Shown here piece by piece: positions 10,920 to 21,593 of a DNA stretch of 64,000 nucleotides. This stretch comes from Flaveria trinervia (lineage: Eukaryota; Streptophyta; Magnoliopsida; Asterales; Asteraceae). The stretch is taken from positions 60,916,478-60,980,477 of the forward strand of contig CM046454.1 of the NCBI GenBank assembly GCA_025506515.1, written 5' to 3'. The stretch's first letter is position 1. Each line of letters opens with the position of its first letter. The notes under the pieces were generated by a model. It did no database searches. It worked only from the letters and a program-made list of their open reading frames with translations, and was not told the origin of the DNA. The position numbers were made by a program, and so were the translations under genes.

Positions 10920-11400
10920 ATGCTTATAGATCCTATTGTATTTTCACAGAGTTCAAAATATTTAGAGAAATAAATATATCATTATACACTAGCCAGAACT
11001 TCAAACATGCTAGTATGACACGTATCATATGAATCCAAGGATTGCAATCAGGAATTATCAGTGTTGATTGAAGTCAGTCAACGTTTGTGGAATCAACGTT
11101 AACTTGGTTTAATAATGATTAAAGAATAGATGAATGCTATGAATGAAACAAAATTAATGATTAGACAAATATTCAATTCAAACGTATTTCATTAAACACA
11201 TGTTAATGATTACACTTAATTAATAATGAATGAAGAATGATATTGATTTGAGTGTTTGATGATGTGACGGCTGCTAGGGTTTTGATTTGTGTGTGATTTG
11301 ATGTTGTAATGTTGTTGCTGGTGTTTTCCGTCGAAGCCGCCTCTTAATTTGAAACTAGGATCCATACTTATAGATAATAATGTTTCTATTAAAGAAACAT
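10920..11400 (-). repeat. Copia LTR fragment beside the assembly gap
   Basis: On the minus strand from 11400 the sequence reads TGTTTCTTTAATAGAAAC, a TATA-like TCTATAAGTATGG, then GGATCCTAG. It is homologous to 35693-35594, which is part of another copia LTR (35590-36019). It differs from the LTR of Copia-C on the other side of the gap. I see no primer-binding site on the left, so this is a solo or truncated LTR. The left end is uncertain. Confidence 0.55.
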
Positions 11401-11500
11401 NNNNNNNNNNNNNNNNNNNNNNNNNNNNNNNNNNNNNNNNNNNNNNNNNNNNNNNNNNNNNNNNNNNNNNNNNNNNNNNNNNNNNNNNNNNNNNNNNNNN
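11401..11500. other. Assembly gap (100 N)
   Basis: A run of exactly 100 N, the usual placeholder for a gap of unknown size. The reverse transcriptase, RNase H and 3' LTR of Copia-C are expected here and are missing. Confidence 0.95.
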
Positions 11501-13150
11501 TCTCATCAGCATTTGTTGTGGATGGTGCTACTGGCGCCAGGAACAAAGGTCTAGATGACTCAGGCAGCTGATCACTAAACCTGAAGAGGTGAGTAGTACT
11601 GCAATCATCATCATCATCAGCAGTACTCACCAGAGTTGGGTACGGTGTGAATTGACAGGAGCAACAGCAGGAGTTTGATAAGGAACATATTGCAGTATGT
11701 CCAGATCAAATAGCTCCACAGGACTTTGTGGAATCTTGTCCTTTGGAGATTCATTAAACTTAACATGTAGAGTTTCTTCAACCATCTTTGTTCTGCAGTT
11801 GAAGACTCTGTATGCTTTGCAAGTAGATGAATAACCACAAAGTATCCTGCATCCACCTTAGGATCAAATTTGTGGAGTGATCTTTGTGTTGAGAATAAAA
11901 CAGGGACACCCAAATGCTTTGAAAAATGAAATCAGTGGAGCAAATGATGGGAACTTCATATGGAGTCTTCATCAACCTCTGATTTACTAACAATCTATTT
12001 TGCACATAACAAGCTGTGTTGACAGCTTCAGCCCAAAAGGTCAATGGTAACCTGAGTCAGCCAGCATGGACCTTGCAGCTTCAATGAGGGTCCTGTTCTT
12101 TCTCTCCACTACTCCATTTTGTTCGGAGTCCTTGGAATGCTGAACTGCCTTTGATTCCCTTGAGAGATAGAAGTCATCAAGTGTATGATTTCTGAACTCA
12201 GTTCCATTATCACTCCTAATACACTTGACTGGAAGGGAATACTGCTTCTCAATGTACAGCACAAAGTGGATAATCTTCTGAGCGCCTCATCCTTTGAATG
12301 TAGAAAGAAAGTCCATACAAATCTGGAGTAATCATCCACAATACCAGACAGTATCTCTTCTTTGCCATGCTCATTACTCTCACAGGACCAAATAGATCCA
12401 TGTGCAGTAATTGCAAGCAGGCAGTGGACTTGGACATTTCAATAGGAGGAAATGAGACCTTGTGCTGTTTTCCTTTTAAACAAGCAGTGCAAGTTTCATC
12501 ACAGTGGAACTCCTTTATTGGTAAGCCTCTGACTAAACTATTGTGGCTAAGTTGATTCATGTTTTTGAGATTAACATGACCAAGCCTCCTGTGCCATAGT
12601 TTAGATTCTTGAAAAGAGGCTTTGGAAAATAGGCAGGGATTACCTTTGAGATCTATCTTCTTAGAGAGATCTAAGGCATACACTCTTCCTGTCCTGTTGG
12701 CTTTCAGGAGAGTGTGATCATCCAACACCTTGTCAATCAAGGGCAAAACTTTGGATGACAGAATCCTACAGTTTTGACTTGTGAAAAGGGCAACATGGCC
12801 TTTATCACACATTTGACTGACACTCAAGAGGTTGTACTTGAGATTTTCCACATGATTAACATCATCAAATTTGATTTCTCCATTGGAGACAAAGCCCTTA
12901 CCGATGATGTAACCCCTAGCATCATTGCCAAAAGAGACAATCCCTTCTTTCCTTGAGAGTAGTCATGAAGAAGAGAGATGTTCCCAGTCATGTGCATGGA
13001 TCCCCCACTGTCTACATACCAGATGCTATTTTGGCATGTTGAAGAACCCTGCAATAATAAACAATCAGTTAGTTTTAGAGACCCAAACCTTTTTGGTTTT
13101 GGGCCTGGTCTCATCAATAGATGGTAAACTAGCATGTTTATTTGTAACAA
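11501..13150 (-). pseudogene. Copia-C protease, pre-integrase, integrase and hinge
   Basis: The protease active site reads WYVDSGGSMHMTG near 13020, where copia usually has DSGAS or DSGCS. Pre-integrase follows in an open 200-codon stretch (12851-12249: LLSVSQMCDKGH, LWHRRLGHVNLKNM, C-ACLKGKQ). The integrase core has LLHMDLFGP, CIRSDNGTEF and QNGVVERKNRTLIEAARSML, so the D,D,E residues are present but in different frames. The hinge runs to the gap. RT and RNase H are absent. Confidence 0.85.
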
Positions 13151-13896
13151 CAGCCTGAGAGGAAGAAGATGGTGCAGAAGAGGAGTCCTTTGGCTTAGAC
13201 CTCCTTTTCTGTGGTTTCAACATAGAGAATCTAGTTGGTTAACTCTACCCAACAGATGTTGTACCATCATCACCAGCTGTGTCTGATTTTGTGATAAAGC
13301 TTTCAGCTCATCAGACACATTGCTAGTGGAGTTAGATAAGGTCCTATGTTGCACCTTCTTCTTTTGAGCCTCCTGCTGCACCTGTTTAACTCCTTCCTTT
13401 TTGGATTGCTTTAAGGACTTAAGGTTACAGGATTTGATGTTGCTGATACAAATGTGGTCTCAAACTCATTTTCATTTTTACCATTTTCTCATTAATTTCT
13501 TCCTTTTGTTTGAGTTTGGAACCTCTTTTGTACCAACAATCATCTGTAAGATGATTGAACAAACCACATACTTCACATGGTTTCTTCTTCATCTTAGGTT
13601 GATCATTAACTAAAGATGATGAAGCAACTGAGACTTGTTCTTCAATGCTTTGGAAGCATTGGTTGCTTTCTTGACAGCATCTTTAGTAGTCTTCAAACTC
13701 TTTCTACTGCCAGTTTTCTTCTCTTCAGTACTGACAGCAGTTGAAGTTTGAACTTCAGGAGTTGAATCCTGCTCTCCAGTCCTTTCAGGACTTCAGGATT
13801 GACTCCTGAGTTGATCAACTTATTGATCATGTGAATGTCAGCATTTGGACCATCAACATCAGCTGATAAGGTTCAAAGAGGACTTGATACTGACTG

Positions 13897-15893
13897 CTAC
13901 TTCTGATTGTGCTGTATCAGAAGTAGTAGATCACATGACTTGATGGATTGGTTATCACTCTCACCATCAGATTCTACCTCTGCTCTTGGGGTAAAATCTG
14001 TAGGTGGAGCAGTGTGATTGTAACCAATTCCAAACTTCACATTTGAAGCAGATTGCTTACTAAGAAGCATTTCAAAACCTTTGCATGATTGTACCCATCT
14101 ATCACACTCGACCTGGGTAACTGCAAGGGTTTCTTTGAGATCTTTGTACTTCTCTAGAAGTACATCTTCTCTAGCCTTATCATCAATTATTTTGCAATTC
14201 AGTTTATAAACCTCATCATTTTTATCTTTGAGCACAAACTCAAACTCAGCTTTGTTTTGGAATTTCTTGTTCTAGCTCAATGTTCTTATTAATTAAAGCT
14301 ACATTTGCTTCTCTAATGGAAGCAAATGCTGCTATGCATTGTTCAGAACATAATTTGGCTTTTGCCTCAGAGGATACCTGTGATACCTGAGGTGTAGAGG
14401 CATTGGAAGATGAAGTATCAGCAGACTCCAAAGCCATAAGAGCTAGATTCCAAAGGACTATCACCACCATGTTGACCAGCACCTGAGAACAGTTGATCAT
14501 GACCAGACAAGTCATCTGGTAAACTGCTCCAGTCAACAACTCCTGGGGTGAAGAAGCTGTGTTGTTGAGATGAAGGTTGTTGATGAGAGGGAAGGCTGAG
14601 GTTCTGGTAATGCATGAGGTTGTGGTGTCATAGGAACTTGAACTTGACTCGACTGTGGCATGTAATAACAAGGGTACTGATAAGGCATTTGACCCTGAGG
14701 AACAAAATATGCCGGAGATTGTTGTTGAGGATGATGGCTAGATGTGACAGGATGTTGCCCTCTGTTTTGTTGACTGTTGCCAGGAAAAGTCACAAAGGTG
14801 CAGTAGAGTTTGATCCAGTTGATCTACACTCTCTTGCAAAGTGTCCAAGCCGTTGGCATTTGTGACACCTCAACTTGCTCTTGTCAAAACCAACTTTGGT
14901 TTTGCCAGAGAGTCCTGGGAATTTTCTTCCAGTTCTTTTGTAGAACTTCTGAGATCTGATATTTATCAAGGCCATTTGGCTCAAATATCCATCTCTTCTA
15001 AGTCATCATCAGCAATCCCCTTGAGATCATCCATAATGAAACATAAGTTGTCATTATTACATCCAGTGAACTGACCATCAACACTTACAAATGCAGAATT
15101 AGAAGTGCTCGAAGAGAAATTAATATGCTCATCATACTGGCATTCAGATGCAGCATATTCTGACTCATGACCCACCAAGGCAGTGTTGCCTTGAATAAAG
15201 TCTTCAGTGAGCTTTCCAGATGAAGACAGCTTTCTCTTCTGTTCTATCTCTCTCTCAAAGTGAGCAGTTTCCCATGGAGTTGGGTGAGAGATAGTTTGTC
15301 CAAACTTGCACTGGAGCGTAGGACAATAGTATATGTCCCATCTCTCAGGCAGTGATCTGAGAAATCTGTTATTCATCTGAATATTGGTGTATTCAAGTTT
15401 GACCATTTTTAGTTCAGAGATCAAACAAGAAAAAACCGCTCATATTGTTGAGTCAGTGTCTCACCCTTTCTATGAGAGAATGTCTCATATTGTTGGGCAA
15501 GAATTTCTCTATTATTTGCCAAGACCTCATCTGTTCCTCCAAATGTTCTTTCAAAGCAATCCAGAGGTCATGGGCAGTTTCATGATGCATTAGCCCAGAA
15601 TAGATTTCATTGGGCAAAGCCATGGCCAGAATTCCATGGGCTTTTGCATCAATCTCAAGCAACTTTTTATCCTCATCTGAATATTGCTCCCTCCTCTTCG
15701 GAACCATTTGATTGGTTTCCGGGTTATCACCATAGGCTTGTGTGGCCATGTACCACTGATGTCCACACCCTGCGCTGTTAACAGACAGGTGATGGAGCAT
15801 ACGTCTTTGCCATATGTTATACTCATTCCTAACCAGCATAGGAGGCTTGGTTGAGGAACCAGTATTGTGAGGATCATTGGAGGGAGTGGTCAT
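13897..15893 (-). pseudogene. Copia-C gag
   Basis: It begins MTTPSNDPHNTGSSTKPPML at 15893 and continues into the copia gag core (EYNIWQRRMLHHL, then AHDLWIALKEHLEEQMRSW). A zinc knuckle CHKCQRLGHFARECR (CX2CX4HX4C) lies near 14870. Downstream is a Gln/Pro-rich stretch (14793-14540) and a coiled-coil-like part (14235-13900, MLKDKNDEVYKLNCKI). Gag packages the RNA into particles. Frames change near 15450, 14985, 14790 and 14240, so the gene is broken. Confidence 0.85.
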
Positions 15894-16113
15894 TTTCAGT
15901 TCAAAAACAGTTTAGTTCAAGTTTTAAAAAGTTTTAGACAAACTACAAAAAAACTCAATGAGAACCAAGAATAAGATCTCAGGATGAATGAGCAGAAATA
16001 CAGAAAATTCAATCTCTATAACCGTTTCTTGCAAAAACAAAAGCTAATTCAATCAAACTTGGATCTAGAATAGCAGTTTCAATGATCAATTATTAGATCG
16101 ATCAATGATTAAC

Positions 16114-16127
16114 TGGCTCTGATACCA
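16114..16127 (-). other. Primer-binding site of Copia-C (tRNA-Met)
   Basis: On the minus strand TGGTATCAGAGCCA follows the LTR end CTGTCA by two bases. It is the perfect complement of the 3' end of initiator tRNA-Met and the usual primer site of plant copia elements. Confidence 0.9.
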
Positions 16128-16129
16128 TT

Positions 16130-17024
16130 TGACAGGATCAGTGATCACAAGTTTGATGTTTATCAGAATGTAAAGCAGCGGAATACACAAACGAATTAGA
16201 CAAATTGTAGCAAGCAAACAAATATGTAAGCGTTAAGATCGCATACGGTTATAGGGAGAGAATATGAATTTCTGATTTCTAGGAATGTTTATAGATGGAG
16301 AATATTTCTAATCAAATCAATCAAACATTCCATTCATTGCTCATATCACTCGATGATTACAATGGGTTGTCACTCCTTATATAGAGTGCAACAGTCACTG
16401 CTGTTATCACGGAAAGTGACAACTGGCAGATCCAATACAGAAATAACTAAATCTTAACAAACTACTGAAATGTTCACAACTACTGAGAACATATCAGCAA
16501 GTTAAGTACAAAATATAAAACTACTGAAACTACAACGACTGAAGAACAAGCTCTTCAGTCGTTTTACAAAACTACTGAAACATAAAACATAAAACTACTG
16601 ATATCACAACTACTGAAGAAGTACTCTTCAGCAGTTGTGACAAACTACTGAGGCTTCAGTACTTGTCTTCAGACTTTGACCTTCAGGCGTTTCATCAGCT
16701 GATGACTTCAGTAGATATCATCAGCTGATGTCTTCAGTCTTTGTCTTCAGACTTTGTACATCAGTTGTTGATCTTCAGCACTTGTGAACTCTTCAGCTGT
16801 TGTGCTTCAGTACTTTGGTCTTTCAGCTTCAGCACTTGTGTTCTTCAGCTGTTGTACTTCAGCACTTTGGTTCTTCAGCTGTTAAGGTTCCTTCAGCACT
16901 TGATCTTCAGCTGTTGAAGTCTTCAGCACTTGTCAAACTACTGATGAGGCTTTCAGCAGTTGTTTGTGATACCGTGTGGGACTTAGAGGTTTCTGATCTT
17001 GGCTCATTGGTTTTTGGTCCAACA
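16130..17024 (-). repeat. 5' LTR of Copia-C (895 bp) with CAGCTGAAG motif array
   Basis: On the minus strand it runs from TGTTGGACC at 17024 to CTGTCA at 16130. Alternating motifs CAAGTGCTGAAG and CAACAGCTGAAG fill 16970-16540, with ATCAGCTGAT palindromes among them. A TATA box, TATATAAGG, follows at about 16376-16386. The array is therefore upstream of the start site, in U3. Confidence 0.88.
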
Positions 17025-17030
17025 GAATAA

Positions 17031-18015
17031 TACCCTTCCAAGGTGAGACTTCTTTAAACATAAAACGGTCACCACCTGGAATCAATCGGTTGCGTCGTTA
17101 TCGCATACGACTCTGTCTATCTTTGGCTGCCTTCATGAAGGCTTTGATCTTCTCAAGCTCTCAGTCAGAGCCTCGATTACCTCGACGCTTCCCAACTCTT
17201 TCTGACCAAGTCACCAACAAACGAGTGTTCTGCATATTCCTACCGTATAGCATCTCGTATGGTGGCATGCCAATGCTGGCATGATAGCTATTGTTGTATG
17301 AGAATTCAGCTAACGATAAGTGGTCATCCCAACTCCTCCAAAATTGATCACACACGCCCAAGCATGTCTTCCAACGTCCGAATGGTCCTCTCTGACTGAC
17401 CACAGTTTGGGGGATGATAAGTCGTACTGATTGTAACCTCGTCCCCATAGCGTTGTGGAATTTCTTCTAGAATTAGATGTAAAGGGTGTCACGATCGGAC
17501 ACAATGGACACCGGCACAAAACTGACGAGTACAATCTCTTGATGAACAGATCAGCCAACCTCTCGGATGAATATGTTCTCGCGAATCGGTAGGAAGTGAG
17601 CACTCTTCGTCAGTCGGTCCACAATCACCCATATGGTATCGTACCCTTCGGAGTACGTGGCAGCTTTGTAATGAAATCCATGGTGATGTGCTCCACTTCC
17701 ATTCCGGTATATCCAAAGGTTGGATCTTCCCATATAGCTTTTGATGTTCCGCCTTCACTTGCAAACAAGTAAGGCACTTGCTCACATACTCCACTACGTC
17801 ACGCTTCATACCCGGCCCCAATAATCCTTCTTTTTGTACATTTCTTTGTGGCACCGGGATGGATAGAGTATCGGGTCTTGTGAGCTTCGTCCATAATCTT
17901 TACCCGTAGATTCCCAAAACGAGGAATCCACACATGGCCGAATCGAGGTTCTAACACCGATTGTGTTTTCACCCAATTCCCAACCAGACCTCTCATTCTT
18001 CAGAGTTAACATGGT
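17031..18015 (-). pseudogene. Tekay-1 integrase
   Basis: On the minus strand: a zinc-finger part (VEYVSKCLTCLQVKAEHQK), the core (EWKWSTSPWISL in a shifted frame, IWVIVDRLTKSAHFLPI), SWDDHLSLAEFSYNNSYHAS, IGMPPYEMLYGRN, and the C-terminal GGDRFMFKEVSPWKG. The frame changes several times between 17850 and 17160. The last residues stop at 17025 where Copia-C begins. Integrase in this family would insert the cDNA; this copy is inactive. Confidence 0.85.
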
Positions 18016-18021
18016 CTTCTT

Positions 18022-19239
18022 TCAGTGCCTATCCTGAAACTCCTTGACTTGCTTCATCACATCCGAGGTCATGATCAGTTGATATGCTTTCACCCAAATC
18101 GGCTCGGGCCTCTCTTTCCGGCTAAGGGCATCCGCCACCACATTGGCATTGCCCAGATGGTAATGGATCTCACAGTCATAATCCTTTATAAGTTCCAACC
18201 ACCGTCTCTGCCTCATGTTCAGATCCTTCTGCTCGAAAAAGTACTTCAAGATCTTGTGGTCAGTCAAAATGGTGCACTTCGTACCGTAAAGATAGTGCCT
18301 CCAAATCTTTAGTGCAAAGACCACGGTTGCTAGCTCCAAGTCATGAGTAGGGTAATTGACCTCATGAACCTTCAACTATCGGGATGCATAGGCTATAACC
18401 TTCCCTCTCTGCATTAACACGCACCCCAACCCCAAGTAGGAAGCATCTAATTAGACCACCAGATCTTCGCTTCCATCGGGTAATGACAGAACAGAAGCTT
18501 GAGTCAATCTCGCCTTCAATTCTTCGAACGCCTTCTCTTGAGCTTGACCCCATGCGAACTTCACATCTTTTGGGTCAACTTAGTTAGTGGAGAAGCGTTC
18601 TTGGAAAAGCTTGAATGAATCTTCTATAGTAGCCCGCCAAAACCAAGAAGCTACGAATCTTGGATGGCGTCTTCGTTGACTTCCATTGCATAACCGCCTC
18701 CACCTTTGCCGGGTCCACCATAATCCCATCGGGATTCACCACATGACCCAAGAATTGAACTTCACGCAACCAGAATGCACACTAGGAGATTTGGCATACA
18801 GTTTCTCCCTTCTTAACGTCTCCAAAACCTCTCGAATATGACCGGCATGCTCATCCTCGCTTCTCGAATAAATTAGGATATCATTAATGAACACAATCAC
18901 TGATTTATCTAGCATCGGCCGACACACCCTATTCATCAGATCCATAAAAGCAGCTGGCGCATTGGTCAAACCAAAGGACATGACAAGAAACTCGTAGTGA
19001 CCATAGCGCGTGCGAAAAGCTGTTTTAGGGATATCCGACTCCTTCACTTTAAGCTGATGATAACCAGATCGAAGGTCTATCCTTGAAAACCAACTGGCAC
19101 CCTGAAGCTGATCGAACAAATCGTCTATTCTTGGTAAGGGGAAGCGGTTCTTCACTGCCAACTTATTCAGCTCACGGTAGTCAATACACATCCTCATACT
19201 ACCGTCTTTCTTCTTCACGAACAAGACCGGAGCACCCAA
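18022..19239 (-). pseudogene. Tekay-1 reverse transcriptase and RNase H
   Basis: The RT begins GAPVLFVKKKDGSMRMCIDY at 19239 and includes RIDLRSGYHQL and VMSFGLTNAPAAFMDLMNR. The catalytic motif reads FINDIL at about 18878-18892, where the sister copy has FIDDIL, so a catalytic Asp codon (GAT) became Asn (AAT). RNase H follows in a shifted frame and ends with HEVNYPTHDLELATVVFALK and LADALSRKERPEP-type sequence (18375-18022). Further stops lie near 18420 and 18580. Confidence 0.88.
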
Positions 19240-21240
19240 GGAGAGATACTCGATCTGATGAACCCCTTATCAAGTAGCTCTTGCAACTGCTCCATCAACT
19301 CTTTCATCTCTGTCGGAGCCAAACGATGCGGTGCCTTGGCAACAGGTTGGGCACCCAGTATCAAGTCAATTTCGAACTCGATCTCACGGTCAGGTGGGAC
19401 TCCTGATAAGTCTTCTCGGAATACATCTGGAAAGTCACACACAACGGGTACATCGGATAGTTGTGGTGCTGGCGTATCCACATCCTTTATATAGGCCAAG
19501 TAGACACTACATCCATGCCTAATACACTTTCCCGCCACCGCCATTGAAATTACCTTTGGAATTGTAGTCACCCGATCACCATAGACTGTCACCGAACTAC
19601 CGTCAGGCGTTGTCAAACGAATCATCTTCTTAGGGCACACAATGTTCGCCTCGAAATCCGCCAACCAATCCATCCCAAGAACCAAATCAAAACCACCCAA
19701 GGTCATCACGAATGGTCTAATAAGAAACCTATGACCTTCTAGCTCCACATCACAACCCTCTAACATCTCAAAAATCCGAGTAGACTTACCTATGGTAGTT
19801 TCTACATCGAAGGGCGCATCAACTCGTCTACTACTAACAGGTAGCTTAGCACAGAAAGCAGCAGAGATAAAACTTTTACTGGCACCCGAATCAAATAACA
19901 TAGAAGCTAAAGTTTGGTTCACCAGAAACATACCGGACACGACATCAGGGTCCGTCCTAGCCTCCTCCTGTGTCATCGTGAATGCTCGGGCGCTTGCCCT
20001 TGGTCCTTCACCTCCAGTTTTCTTCGCCCCGGAACCCTTGGCCCTTGGCTTCTTACAATCCCTACTCATATGACCCTCTTCACCACAGTTAAAGCACCGG
20101 GCCGTACGACAGTCCCTGGCCATGTGCCCCGCCTTCCCACATTTAAAGCACAAGTTTGACCCAAACCTACATTCCCCACTATGCTCTCTCCCACACCTAC
20201 CACACTTCTTTGTACTCGCACCCGACGTGACCACACGGCGGTCATCCACCCTTGCCTTCTTTTTACTTGTCGAGGCATCACCCTGACCAACCTCTTCCCA
20301 TTCCATTTCTATCACTTCCACCCTTCCGACTACCTTCAGTCACCACCACCACACCCCTTTCGTCATATAACCTCCCTGCCAAATCCACTGCCGACCTAAA
20401 CGTGTTGGGTCGGGCGGCAATCATGTGCCTGCGAATATCTGCTGCCAGTCCCTGAATGTACCTCTTGATCTTCCGAGATAGAGGTGTCACCTGATCCGGC
20501 ACCAGACGTGTCATCTCGTTAAATTTGGTGGTGTACTGTTGGTGTGTCATCGTTCCCGCCTCCAGTTGCAGAAACTCCCTCTCGACCTTGTCCATTTCGC
20601 GGTGAGGACAATACTCCTCGATCACCAACTTCTTCAACTCCGACCATCTCATTCTCCCGATTGCCCAACTACCCTCGGCTTGGACTATATTGTCCCACCC
20701 CACAGAGCCAAGTCTACAAATGAATAGGTAGCGAACTTAACCTTCTGGTCCCCTCGGCACTCACTAATATCAAGTACAGCCTCCATTTCCCTCACCCACC
20801 GGTGAGCAGCAGCAGCAGTGTCGTTACCATCAAAAGTAGGGGGCTTGCATCTCATAAACACCCCGTAGTTACAGCCTCGTACCATCTCCTGCACAAGCTC
20901 TGCTTCTTCTTCTTCTTCTTCGTCAGATGGAACCGTCTCAGTCTCTGGCTATCTTCTTTCGCCTATAGGTCTACTCCTTTCCCTTCTCTCCCCTTCTCTA
21001 ACTGCCTTTATCACTTCGGTCACCACAGATGGTAGGATCGTCTGCATGACTTGATGCACTTCTTCCACAACTGCCTCCTTCATTGAGGCTCTCAGGTAGC
21101 ACTCTCATCTCCGCCCTGCAGATGAAGGGTTTCTGGTTCTTTATGAACCACCTTTTCGGCCCTAGGCCTTCCCCTCGTAACCCGTGGTTCAGCACCACGT
21201 TCGCCACCACGTGACACTTTAGATGATCTACCACCAGCCG
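19215..21240 (-). pseudogene. Tekay-1 gag and protease
   Basis: The gag core spans about 20894-20278 (FDGNDTAAAAHRWVREMEAV, EFLQLEAGTMTHQQYTTKF), with an N-terminal part in other frames up to 21240. Zinc knuckles follow: CGRCGREHSGEC, CFKCGKAGHMARDC and CFNCGEEGHMSRDC (about 20210-20050). The protease has the intact active site MLFDSGASKSFIS (about 19890), followed by the flap and GMDWLADFEANIVC. One reading frame of 368 codons joins knuckles, protease and the start of RT (20321-19215), the best preserved coding stretch in the window. Shifts near 20700 and 20320 break the gag. Confidence 0.88.
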
Positions 21241-21576
21241 TCCTCTAACTCACACTGAAATATTTAAACACTAATACGATCATTCAAGGAAACTTCTCAG
21301 TTTATGGCAAGTATAGTAAGTCCCTAATTACAGTGGCCAGTTGCAATTAGCCACTTACTTTACTCTTCATACCCCAAGCATTACATGTCCTGACTACATT
21401 GGCATTTAGATCTACATACAACACATAACCACATACCATGTGCACATAAACCCAGTTATCTTTACGAAAATACCTGATGGCACGCAGCTACTCAGATTGG
21501 CATCCCATTCCCTTCCGTCCTATTCTTAGTTTAAATTAAGGTTTATTTTGAAAATTTACCCATTTCACTTAAACTT

Positions 21577-21590
21577 TGGCTCTGATACAA
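21577..21590 (-). other. Primer-binding site of Tekay-1
   Basis: The minus strand reads TTGTATCAGAGCCA, one mismatch from the tRNA-Met complement TGGTATCAGAGCCA. It lies three bases after the LTR end CCTTACA. Confidence 0.85.
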
Positions 21591-21593
21591 ACT

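Larger units (their letters stand above)
11501..17024 (-). mobile_element. Copia-C, Ty1/copia element cut by the gap
   Basis: Read on the minus strand: 5' LTR (17024-16130), tRNA-Met primer site, gag, protease, pre-integrase, integrase and the hinge before RT, ending at the gap. It lies within the integrase C-terminus of Tekay-1: that reading frame stops at 17025 exactly where TGTTGGACC begins. GAATA at 17025-17029 would be the target duplication, but the other side is not in the window. Confidence 0.85.

Noticed and set aside
19258..20455. Several plus-strand open frames
   Set aside because: They are antisense shadows of the Tekay-1 gag-pol frame, which has all the domain matches.
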